DNA of 8,053 nt from JBGOUJ01 sp041477005 (GTDB lineage Bacteria > Acidobacteriota > Terriglobia > Bryobacterales > JACQDG01). A program made the translations under genes and the position numbers. The notes under the pieces are model-generated. The model had not been told where the DNA came from. It was given only the letters and a program-made list of their open reading frames with translations, and did not search any database. Positions 1 to 5,162 of this stretch are shown here, piece by piece. Position 1 is the stretch's first letter, and every line of letters starts with the position of its first letter. Location of the stretch: NCBI GenBank assembly GCA_041477005.1, contig JBGOUJ010000360.1, forward strand, positions 1 to 8,053, given 5' to 3'.

Positions 1-132
1 CCGTGGCGGCGAGGCAGGCGTTGATCCGACCAGGCACGCCGGCGCCGCCATCTTTTCCCGGCAGTTCGGACTTTGCTTGCCTGTCGGCCGGACCAGAGCA
101 ATCCAGGCGATCACCGGGCGGGCTCCAGCCGC

Positions 133-1155
133 TTATCTCGCTGCTCCCCCCCGGATCTCTGTGACCACTTCGCGAACAGCCTCGACCACCGCATCCGGCG
201 CTTCGTATTGTATTTCGTGAGTACTGTTCTCGACAATGATCTGGCGCCCCCGCGTGGACAGCCTTGCCAGTTGGGGCTGTAGCTGGTGCATCCAAACCTG
301 GTGGTAAGCCGCGACATCGTTGGCCAACAGCGGATCTCGTGGGGTGAGGAAGGGTTTTCCGGCGGTCAACACGATCAACGGACGATCGCCCAGACCGCCG
401 GCGGCCCGTGCCTGCCTGCCGTTCTCCTCGGTCATGATCCCCGAGCTCCAGCCCGCCGCGAGGCATTCCGGCTGTCGGCCGCTCCAGGCTTGGATGGTAG
501 CCCATTGGTCGGGCGTCAATGCCCTCGGCGCCGGGAAACCCGGGGCGGAGCGTGGCGCCATCCGCACCAGCCCGATCCGGGCAACCGCCTGCACTAAAAG
601 GTTCAGAAGATAACGGAAATGCCTTGGCGCGACGGGAGCGTGGATACTTTTGGGGATCCGGTCCGGCTCCTCTTCGTGCGCCGCATCGACCAGGACCATG
701 CCGGCCACTTCGCCAGGATAGAGCCCGTTGTACACCCGGACGTTGTGGCCCCCGAACGAGGCGCCGGCGAGCACGTACGGTGGCGGAATCGCCGCCGCCC
801 GGAGCAGGGCATGCAGATCCCTCGCGATCGCCTCGCTGGTGCGCGGAAACGGCCCCGGATCGCTCCAGCCGCACCCCGCCCGGTCGTACCAGCACGCGCG
901 AGTAAACTTAGCGATCTGAGGTTGTATGAGCACCCAACTGTAGCCGGGCGCGCTGTCCAAAATTACCGTAGGACCGCCTTCGCCCGAGCAATAGATGTTG
1001 AGCGTTCGCCCGCCGATATCCACCGACCGGCCGATTTGCGGAAAGCGCTTGCGGTCCTGCCACCGTCCCACTTGCTCGCAAACGACGCCCGCGGCGACAG
1101 TGGCCACCATCCCCAGGGCGAGGCTCTTGAGTATGGCTCCGATCCAGCGGTTCAC
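133..1155 (-). CDS. Membrane-anchored alpha/beta hydrolase
   Basis: A 340-residue alpha/beta-hydrolase-fold protein. Residues 5-25 form one hydrophobic segment after a short basic start, so it is probably anchored in, or exported across, the inner membrane with the catalytic domain outside. The fold's landmarks appear in order: a first-strand region (TLNIYCSGEG, 51-60), SAPG at the oxyanion position (68-71), the YDRAGCGWSDPG loop (90-101), the nucleophile elbow GASFGG with Ser133, VLVDAAHEE (154-162) and the late histidine STHEIQ with His313. Asp274 or Asp280 may supply the acid; I cannot decide. The substrate is unknown. The start is GTG at 1155, preceded by AGAGGT at 1164-1169 with an 8-nt gap, and the hydrophobic segment begins just after it. 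DUF4159 lies 103 bases upstream on the same strand, so co-transcription is possible. Bases 1-132 downstream of it hold no gene I can support. Confidence 0.9.
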   Translation of the reverse strand: MNRWIGAILKSLALGMVATVAAGVVCEQVGRWQDRKRFPQIGRSVDIGGRTLNIYCSGEGGPTVILDSAPGYSWVLIQPQIAKFTRACWYDRAGCGWSDPGPFPRTSEAIARDLHALLRAAAIPPPYVLAGASFGGHNVRVYNGLYPGEVAGMVLVDAAHEEEPDRIPKSIHAPVAPRHFRYLLNLLVQAVARIGLVRMAPRSAPGFPAPRALTPDQWATIQAWSGRQPECLAAGWSSGIMTEENGRQARAAGGLGDRPLIVLTAGKPFLTPRDPLLANDVAAYHQVWMHQLQPQLARLSTRGRQIIVENSTHEIQYEAPDAVVEAVREVVTEIRGGAAR

Positions 1156-1169
1156 TGCGTCGTACCTCT

Positions 1170-1199
1170 ATTGCTCCGATCGGCATTGCTCCGATCGGC
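1170..1199. repeat. 15-bp perfect tandem duplication upstream of the hydrolase
   Basis: The unit ATTGCTCCGATCGGC occurs twice back to back (1170-1184 and 1185-1199), just outside the hydrolase ribosome binding site at 1164-1169. Each unit contains the 8-bp palindrome CCGATCGG. The second copy can also form a 6-bp hairpin, GCTCCG (1188-1193) with CGGAGC (1199-1204). Paired palindromes at this place could be a dimeric operator or an mRNA structure near the start; they could also be a neutral slippage duplication. Confidence 0.85.
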
Positions 1200-1229
1200 G
1201 GAGCGACCAAAGCGATGCAGCGCCGTCTG

Positions 1230-1249
1230 CTTTTCCGCTCACGGAAAAG
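1230..1249. terminator. Perfect hairpin just after the DUF4159 stop codon
   Basis: CTTTTCCG (1230-1237) and CGGAAAAG (1242-1249) are perfect inverted repeats around a 4-base loop, 9 bases past the end of the DUF4159 gene on the minus strand. No T-run follows on either strand, because the 3' arm ends in AAAAG. It is therefore not a textbook intrinsic terminator. A 3'-end mRNA-stabilising hairpin or a factor-dependent pause site is equally possible. Confidence 0.4.
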
Positions 1250-1258
1250 AACCGGAGT

Positions 1259-2098
1259 TCAGTGCGTCATGGCGTAGACCACGTAGTTGACGCCGATGCG
1301 AATTCCCAGCGCGGAAAACTTTTCCAGGTAGTTCGGGTCGTCCGCCCATTCCCAGGAATCGCCCACGTCCGAATTAAAGGACATCGCCACCATGAGCCGG
1401 CCCTTGTCGTCGTAAATGCCTCGCCAGCGCGCCTCGCAGCCATAGCACTTGGCGGTCTGGCCCGACCATATGTACCGCGCGCCCGGAACCTGATACCGGT
1501 CCTCCAGATCGTAGACCGTGTGGAAGATCGCATCGCTATCCTCGATGTCCACGATCGGGCGGTCCGGAAAAACACGGTTCATGCTCTCGGTGAACACCTC
1601 CCACTGCGCCTCGCCCCAGAAGTCGTCGCACATGAAAAATCCGCCGCGCAGCAGATACTCGCGAAGCTTCTTCGCCTGGGCGTCGGTCAATTTCCACTCG
1701 CCCACCTGGACGGCATACAACCACGGCCAGTTGTACACGTCATCGCCGTCATCCAGGTTCACCGGTTGCTCGACCGATCGCACGTGAATGCGGGTCAAAC
1801 GGCGCAACGCTTCGGAGAAGTGGCGGTCCGCCCGCGGGTAGTCTTGCGTCCAACTGGTGTTGCCGTGCGTCCAGTCGCCGCCGCCCATCCGGTAGCGACG
1901 GACAAAGCGGGCGGTGGGGGCCGAGGGATACATCAATCGGGCGAAGACCCACTCGGTCGCCTCCTGGTAGTCCGGCGGCAGCGGGAAATTGTTGTATTCC
2001 ACGCCCGGGTATTCCCGAAACGGGAGCTGGATAGCATACAACGCGCCGAGAAAGGCGACCCCACATCCCAAGAGCGACGCGGCTTTCCGAAAGCTCAT
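1259..2098 (-). CDS. DUF4159 family protein
   Basis: A 279-residue protein recognised as DUF4159 (PF13709) by its conserved series: FARLMYP (52-58), a DYPRADRHF stretch (86-94), LTRIHV (101-106), the LREYLLRGGFFMCDDFWG block (145-162), NRVFPDRPIVDI (174-185), GRLMVAMSFNSDVGDSWEWA (233-252) and the typical terminus GVNYVVYAMTH. Residues 8-25 are hydrophobic, so it is probably anchored or exported with the domain outside the cytoplasm. The family's biochemical role is not established. A CYGC pair (218-221) could bind metal or form a disulphide. The start at 2098 has AAGG (2107-2110) 8 nt upstream. Reading further upstream in frame would run through the 43-bp tandem repeats, whose length is not a multiple of three, so the longer reading is rejected. 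It is divergent from the DUF3500 gene and may be transcribed with the hydrolase. Confidence 0.9.
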   Translation of the reverse strand: MSFRKAASLLGCGVAFLGALYAIQLPFREYPGVEYNNFPLPPDYQEATEWVFARLMYPSAPTARFVRRYRMGGGDWTHGNTSWTQDYPRADRHFSEALRRLTRIHVRSVEQPVNLDDGDDVYNWPWLYAVQVGEWKLTDAQAKKLREYLLRGGFFMCDDFWGEAQWEVFTESMNRVFPDRPIVDIEDSDAIFHTVYDLEDRYQVPGARYIWSGQTAKCYGCEARWRGIYDDKGRLMVAMSFNSDVGDSWEWADDPNYLEKFSALGIRIGVNYVVYAMTH

Positions 2099-2116
2099 AC
2101 GCACTGCCTTGCCCTG

Positions 2117-2125
2117 AGGATACCA
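2117..2125 (-). promoter_or_regulatory. Possible extended -10 element of DUF4159
   Basis: On the minus strand, TGG followed directly by TATCCT fits an extended -10 pattern (TGnTAT--T). Transcription would begin near 2110, right at the AAGG ribosome binding site, giving a very short leader. A closely similar TGGTATGCT lies before the DUF3303 gene. No good -35 hexamer is seen. Confidence 0.25.
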
Positions 2126-2177
2126 CCCGGCGCGCGGGTCGACTGCGAATGGCTGCCGGCCCAAAAACCGTTTGCTG

Positions 2178-2315
2178 CTGCCGCAGGCCGGGCGCGGCAC
2201 TCCGCCCGCACGAGCGCGGCTTGCCGCAGGCCTGGCGCGGCACTCGGCCCGCACGAGCGCGACTTGCCGCAGGCCTGGCGCGGCACTCGGCCCGCACGAG
2301 CGCGGCTTGCCGCAG
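2178..2315. repeat. 43-bp GC-rich tandem repeat, about 3.2 copies
   Basis: Full units lie at 2178-2220, 2221-2263 and 2264-2306, followed by a 9-base partial copy (2307-2315). Units 2 and 3 differ at one base; unit 1 differs from the consensus at three. Each unit carries short inverted pairs, such as GCGGC-TT-GCCGC across the unit junction and GCCGC/GCGGC around an AGGCCTGGC loop, so a transcript would be strongly structured. Because 43 is not a multiple of three, any reading frame through it changes register at each unit, which argues against coding. The array has no spacers, so it is not a CRISPR. It may be a dispersed extragenic repeat family or a local expansion between the divergent promoters. 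Confidence 0.9.
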
Positions 2316-2476
2316 TCGGCAAAAACTGTTACTTGCTGAACCGGATGGAGCACGGAACGCCGGCGCAGCTTCCGCGTGGTCGAACGCCACACCGCCCGGG
2401 CTGAAACGAGGGATAGCGAATAAACCGCGTCGTCATGATATAGTGTTCGTAGTAGCGGTCGGCACTGGGAGGGTCT

Positions 2477-3757
2477 ATGCGGCCGAACGGCAAAGTTTCG
2501 ATCACCAACGGTATTTCCCTAAAGGCAGCCGGCAATCCCGCCAGAACTCGCCTTTTCCTGGCGGCGTCTTTCTCGATCCTCGTCTCCCTCGCCATACTGC
2601 ACTCCTCCGCGTTCTCGCGGCCTCCGGCGGAGGACCGCACGGAACGCTTCCGGCGGATGTCCCTGGATGCCGAGACGAAAGGCTTGGCAGAGCCGTTCAA
2701 GGGGATCACCACCAACGGAAGCGCCCTGCCGGGCCTGTTCACGATCCGCGCGACCGGGGTCCCGACCGATCCCGTCCGCAAAGCGGCGGTCGCCTTCCTC
2801 GCCGCCTTGACCAAAGAGCAGCGCGACAGAACGATGTTCCCGGTCGATGACCCGGAATGGCGCAAGTGGATGAACCAGCACTTTTATGTCCGCCAGGGCG
2901 TGAGCTTCCTGGAGATGAGCGAGGCCCAGCGGGAGGCGGCGTTTGGGCTGTTCCACGCCTCGCTCAGCGCCAAAGGCGTGAAGCAGACTCGGGACATCAT
3001 GCGGCTCAATGAGACGCTGGGCGAGTTGAACAACAACGACTTCGAGCAGTACGGGGAATGGCGCTACTACATCACGGTGATGGGCACGCCCTCGGCCACC
3101 CAACCCTGGGGCTGGCAGCTCGACGGTCACCACGCCATCATCAATTACTTCGTCCTGGGCGACCAGGTGGTGATGACGCCGTTCTTCGCCGGCTCGGAGC
3201 CGGTGATCGCCAACTCCGGCAAGTACAAGGGCACGGCTATTCTGCAGGACGAGCAGAATCAGGGGCTGACCATGGTCAACGCGCTGAACGAAGCGCAGCG
3301 CAAGAAGGCGGTCCTCCAGTTTTCGAAGACGGGAGACAACAATCTCACCGAGGCCTTCAAGGACAACGTCGTTCTGGACTATGCCGGAGTTCGCGCTTCG
3401 GAATTTTCCGGCGGGCAGCGGCAGCGGTTGCTCGATTTAATCGGGCTCTACGTGAACAACATGGACGACGGCCACGCCCAGGTGAAGATGGATGAGGTCC
3501 GCAAGCATCTGGACAATACCTGGTTCGCCTGGATCGGCGGGACCGAACCCACGAGCGTCTTTTACTATCGCATTCACAGTCCCGTTATCCTGATCGAGTT
3601 TGACCATCAACTGCCGATCAACCTGCGGGCCCCGGCCGGGGAACCGCGCGTGCCCGGCCGCCAGCACGTCCACGTGGTCGTGCGCACGCCGAACGGGAAT
3701 GATTACGGCAAGGATCTGCTGCGCCAGCATTATCTTCTCCACCCGCACGGCGCCTGA
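2477..3757 (+). CDS. Exported DUF3500 family protein
   Basis: A 426-residue protein of the DUF3500 family (PF12006), essentially full length. Its landmarks are QYGEWRYYITVMGTPS (191-206), WGWQLDGHHAIINYF (211-225), FFAGSEPVIANSG (236-248), PVILIEFDHQ (369-378) and HVHVVVRTPNGNDYG (397-411) with the following DLLRQHY. The clustered histidines (His218, 219, 377, 397, 399, 418) suggest a metal or catalytic site, but that is inference; the family's reaction is not established. Residues 27-43 are hydrophobic and followed by small residues, indicating a signal peptide or anchor after an unusually long N-terminal stretch of about 25 residues. The ATG at 2477 is preceded by GGGAGGG (2467-2473) at short spacing; no better start is visible before the hydrophobic segment. 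It is divergent from DUF4159. Confidence 0.9.
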   Translation: MRPNGKVSITNGISLKAAGNPARTRLFLAASFSILVSLAILHSSAFSRPPAEDRTERFRRMSLDAETKGLAEPFKGITTNGSALPGLFTIRATGVPTDPVRKAAVAFLAALTKEQRDRTMFPVDDPEWRKWMNQHFYVRQGVSFLEMSEAQREAAFGLFHASLSAKGVKQTRDIMRLNETLGELNNNDFEQYGEWRYYITVMGTPSATQPWGWQLDGHHAIINYFVLGDQVVMTPFFAGSEPVIANSGKYKGTAILQDEQNQGLTMVNALNEAQRKKAVLQFSKTGDNNLTEAFKDNVVLDYAGVRASEFSGGQRQRLLDLIGLYVNNMDDGHAQVKMDEVRKHLDNTWFAWIGGTEPTSVFYYRIHSPVILIEFDHQLPINLRAPAGEPRVPGRQHVHVVVRTPNGNDYGKDLLRQHYLLHPHGA

Positions 3758-3794
3758 CCGGCCCCTCGAAAATACGCCATTCTCCTCGGGAAGG

Positions 3795-3838
3795 CCCGCG
3801 CGGCTGGGCGGCGGGCGCGGGTGCCACGTCGGCGCCCG
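3795..3838 (+). other. Two overlapping, mutually exclusive hairpins
   Basis: Downstream of the DUF3500 stop codon, CCCGCGC (3795-3801) pairs with GCGCGGG (3815-3821). The overlapping CGGGCGC (3812-3818) pairs instead with GCGCCCG (3832-3838). The two 7-bp stems share bases 3815-3818 and cannot form together. No T-run follows either stem. They may help end or stabilise the DUF3500 message. In a GC-rich region such pairings can also arise by chance. Confidence 0.35.
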
Positions 3839-3937
3839 TCACTGTATTGTGCGAGCCTCATTAAGGCCGTCCGGCCGACCCTGCTTTCTTTAGAGTGCCA
3901 AGAGCGCCCCCAAGCTGGCAAGCCACGAAGCCGAACA

Positions 3938-3946
3938 TGGTATGCT
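3938..3946 (+). promoter_or_regulatory. Possible extended -10 element of the DUF3303 gene
   Basis: TGGTATGCT fits an extended -10 (TG-n-TATxxT) about 54 bases before the DUF3303 start, predicting a leader of roughly 45-50 nt. No convincing -35 hexamer stands at the right distance, which extended -10 promoters can tolerate. Confidence 0.3.
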
Positions 3947-3999
3947 CTTATTCCCGTGCGGCCCAAGGAGGGCGTCGCCGCCGGTCCGAGGAGAACAAC

Positions 4000-4281
4000 A
4001 TGAAGTTCCTGCTGACTTACACGCTGAAGCAGAACACGCGAGACGCGGCTTTTGCACGGTTTCTCAAGACAGGCGCCCTTGCGCCCAAGGGCTCCACCTT
4101 GTTAGGCCGTTGGACCCGGGCGGACCTCTCAGGCGGGTTTCTTCTCTGCGAATCGAGCGAGGTCAAGCCTCTGGCCGCGTTCTCCAACGAATGGAGTGAC
4201 GTGGTCGATCTCATGCTCACGCCGGTGCTGGAAGATGCCGAGTTGGCCGAGGTGCTGCAGGGCGCTAAAAAACGGAAGTAG
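4000..4281 (+). CDS. DUF3303 family small protein
   Basis: A 93-residue protein matching the DUF3303 family (PF11746), which is usually about this length. The N-terminus MKFLLTYTL, the block RDAAFARFLKTGALAPKG (14-31), LLGRWTR (34-40), a GGFLLCES strand (45-52) and the C-terminal EWSDVVDLMLTPVLEDAELA (64-83) follow the family pattern. This looks like a ferredoxin-like alpha/beta fold resembling dimeric ABM/YCII-type small proteins. No enzymatic role is known and there is no signal peptide, so it is probably cytoplasmic. The ATG at 4000 is fixed by GAGGAG at 3988-3993 with a 6-nt gap; the frame stays open back to 3895, but that extension has no family resemblance. It appears to be a single-gene transcription unit. 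Confidence 0.88.
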   Translation: MKFLLTYTLKQNTRDAAFARFLKTGALAPKGSTLLGRWTRADLSGGFLLCESSEVKPLAAFSNEWSDVVDLMLTPVLEDAELAEVLQGAKKRK

Positions 4282-4314
4282 CGACGCCGGCCATCCCAAA
4301 TCCGACTCCCGTGG

Positions 4315-4341
4315 GCTGATTTTCGTGCCGGCCCAATCAGC
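4315..4341. terminator. Inverted repeat between DUF3303 and the kinase remnant
   Basis: GCTGATT (4315-4321) and AATCAGC (4335-4341) are perfect 7-base inverted repeats around a 13-base loop. They lie 33 bases after the DUF3303 stop codon and 13 bases beyond the stop codon of the converging kinase remnant. The position suits a shared bidirectional 3'-end structure, but no T-run follows on either side. Confidence 0.35.
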
Positions 4342-4353
4342 GCCCGCGGGTCG

Positions 4354-4528
4354 TCACGTCAATCCTGCCGCCCAGTTGATCACCACCGTGATCGGCGCGG
4401 TCGTGTCCGCCCCCCAAAACGGATTTCATCAGGAACCGCCGCCCGCCGGCGCTCACGGCGTAGTCGCGCAGCAGGCCATGCTCGGCAACGATGGGATGCG
4501 CTTGGAAAAGAGCGCTCGTGGAACGCTT
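4354..4528 (-). pseudogene. C-terminal remnant of a Ser/Thr kinase / WD40-type beta-propeller protein
   Basis: Read on the minus strand from 4528, the peptide contains ALFQAHP, then YAVSAGGRRFLMKSVLGG. After a one-base shift in a run of six C (4410-4415, plus strand) it continues as DTTAPITVVINWAAGLT and stops at 4354-4356. This matches the usual end of Acidobacteriota serine/threonine kinases with a C-terminal TolB/WD40-like propeller: the pattern is roughly Y-V--DGQRFL(V/M)N..., then PITVV-NW---L and stop. Only about 55 codons remain. The kinase domain and nearly all the propeller are absent, and similarity ends at the promoter of the toxin-antitoxin pair. The frameshift could be a genuine mutation or a homopolymer sequencing error; the truncation is independent of it. 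The assignment is from memory of the family. Confidence 0.65.
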
Positions 4529-4555
4529 GAAGCAATGGTTCACTGGATATATAAT
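4527..4555 (+). promoter_or_regulatory. Sigma70-type promoter of the antitoxin-toxin pair
   Basis: TTGAAG (4527-4532) is followed after exactly 17 bases by a perfect TATAAT (4550-4555). This is the best promoter in the window and it sits in the only AT-rich island. Transcription should begin near 4562, about 3 nt before the ATG at 4565, so the mRNA would be leaderless or nearly so. No Shine-Dalgarno sequence precedes that ATG, which is consistent. Confidence 0.7.
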
Positions 4556-4580
4556 TCTATATAGATGAAATCTATATTGA
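4556..4580 (+). promoter_or_regulatory. Probable autoregulatory operator across the antitoxin start codon
   Basis: ATATAGAT (4559-4566) and ATCTATAT (4570-4577) form a perfect 8-bp inverted repeat around GAA, with the ATG inside it. The same stretch can be read as two near-identical decamers, TCTATATAGA (4556-4565, itself a palindrome) and TCTATATTGA (4571-4580), spaced 15 bases apart. Ribbon-helix-helix antitoxins commonly bind paired palindromic boxes over their own promoter. A site covering the transcription start would repress the pair. In RNA the same repeat could form a hairpin over the start codon. Confidence 0.6.
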
Positions 4581-4783
4581 TTCAGCTAGATGATCAGACC
4601 TATCGATTGTTGGAGCGCGTGGCGCCTGCGGCCAAACGCCGGCGGGCACAATTCGTTCGGAAAGCTTTGCTCAAGGCGGTGATGGAGGCGGAAGAAACCA
4701 GGACTCGGGCCGCCTACAGGGCGAAACCGGATTCGGAACGAGAGGCGGATGACTGGTCCACTGCCGAGGAGTTCCGGGCGTGA
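4565..4783 (+). CDS. Ribbon-helix-helix antitoxin of a MazEF-type module
   Basis: A 72-residue protein with the layout of a ribbon-helix-helix antitoxin: a short beta-strand KSILIQLDD (2-10), helix 1 around 11-22 (QTYRLLERVAPA), a turn, helix 2 around 26-42 (RRAQFVRKALLKAVMEA), then a charged tail ending ADDWSTAEEFRA. Acidic-aromatic tails of this kind wrap around and inhibit MazF-type RNases. The N-terminal part should dimerise and bind the operator at its own promoter. The ATG at 4565 is chosen because it starts the beta-strand. There is no ribosome binding site, which fits leaderless translation. Its TGA overlaps the toxin GTG (GTGA, 4780-4783), so translation is probably coupled. The gene is intact even though its toxin partner is not. 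Confidence 0.85.
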   Translation: MKSILIQLDDQTYRLLERVAPAAKRRRAQFVRKALLKAVMEAEETRTRAAYRAKPDSEREADDWSTAEEFRA

Positions 4784-5110
4784 AGCAATACGAAATCTGG
4801 TGGGCGAATCTGCCGGCGCCGGCCGGTCGGCGACCGGTGCTGCTGCTGAGCCGGGACTCGGCTTACGAGTATCTGAACAAATTCGTGGTGGTGGAGATCA
4901 CGACGACCGTCCGGAGCATTGCGGAAGAGGTTCCCCTGGGGCGGCTGGGAGGGCCTGCCGAAACCGTGCGTGGCCAACTGCGACAACTTGCGGACCCTTC
5001 CACGCTCGGCGCTCGTCAAGAAGGCCGGGGCGCTCGCTGCGGCGCGACGCCCCGAGGTGAAGCGCGCTGTAGGGCACGCCTTGGCTTGGAGTGAGCTGAT
5101 TGAATTGTGA
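4780..5110 (+). pseudogene. mazF: MazF/PemK-type endoribonuclease toxin, frameshifted
   Basis: MazF-family toxins cleave single-stranded RNA at short sequences and are held inactive by the antitoxin. The first frame (GTG at 4780) reads MKQYEIWWANLPAPAGRRPV, then LLLSRDSAYE, VVVEITTTVRSIAEEVPLGRL, and loses similarity after about 4947. The next frame continues the family exactly with EGLPKPCVANCDNLRTL, SALVKKAGAL and a C-terminal helix ending WSELIEL, stopping at 5108-5110. Removing one G from the GGG at 4947-4949 joins them into a 109-residue protein, the normal family length, with the GRRPV loop, SRD, ITT-R and NCD motifs all present. As written, the first frame ends at 5094 with an unrelated arginine-rich tail. 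Decay, a sequencing error and recoding are all possible; decay or error are the simplest. Confidence 0.85.
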
Positions 5111-5138
5111 GTCGCGCTCCGACGGTTATCGCCGGATT

Positions 5139-5154
5139 CCGGCCCCCGGGCCGG
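5139..5154. terminator. GC-rich hairpin between convergent genes
   Basis: CCGGCCC and GGGCCGG are perfect inverted repeats around two bases (or a 6-bp stem with a 4-base loop). They sit in the 52-base gap between the toxin stop (5110) and the stop codon of the large minus-strand gene (5163). The location suits a shared bidirectional 3' end. There is no T-run on either side. Confidence 0.4.
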
Positions 5155-5162
5155 GTCGAGGT

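Larger units (their letters stand above)
2099..2476. other. Divergent intergenic region between DUF4159 and DUF3500
   Basis: These 378 bases separate two divergently read genes and contain no gene I can support on either strand. They hold the 43-bp repeat array (2178-2315), the ribosome binding sites of both genes and, presumably, both promoters. A TATAGT hexamer at 2439-2444 could be a -10 element for DUF3500, but I find no convincing -35 partner. Open frames that cross this region derive from the GC-rich repeats. Confidence 0.7.

Noticed and set aside
1..132. Possible start of another minus-strand gene at the left edge (ATG at 51)
   Set aside because: The visible stretch is too short, its ribosome binding site is poor, and the peptide resembles nothing I recognise.
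2178..2315. Possible CRISPR array
   Set aside because: The units follow each other directly with no unique spacers, and no cas gene is present.
2099..2392. A 98-residue N-terminal extension of DUF4159
   Set aside because: The extension is encoded by the 43-bp repeats, is arginine/alanine-rich, and would bury the N-terminal hydrophobic segment. The ATG at 2098 has its own ribosome binding site.
995..2404. A 469-codon plus-strand open frame
   Set aside because: It runs antisense to the start of the hydrolase and the whole DUF4159 gene, has no recognisable domain, and passes through the tandem repeats. It is a by-product of high GC content.
3895..3999. A 35-residue N-terminal extension of the DUF3303 protein
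   Set aside because: It has no family similarity and overlaps the likely promoter. GAGGAG stands 6 nt before the ATG at 4000.
4196..4564. A 122-codon plus-strand frame following DUF3303
   Set aside because: It overlaps DUF3303 in another frame and is antisense to the kinase remnant, with no domain similarity.
4780..5110. Programmed ribosomal frameshifting in the MazF gene
   Set aside because: I see no slippery heptamer or clear downstream stimulatory structure, and MazF toxins are not known to need recoding. Decay or an indel error is simpler, so it is kept only as an alternative.
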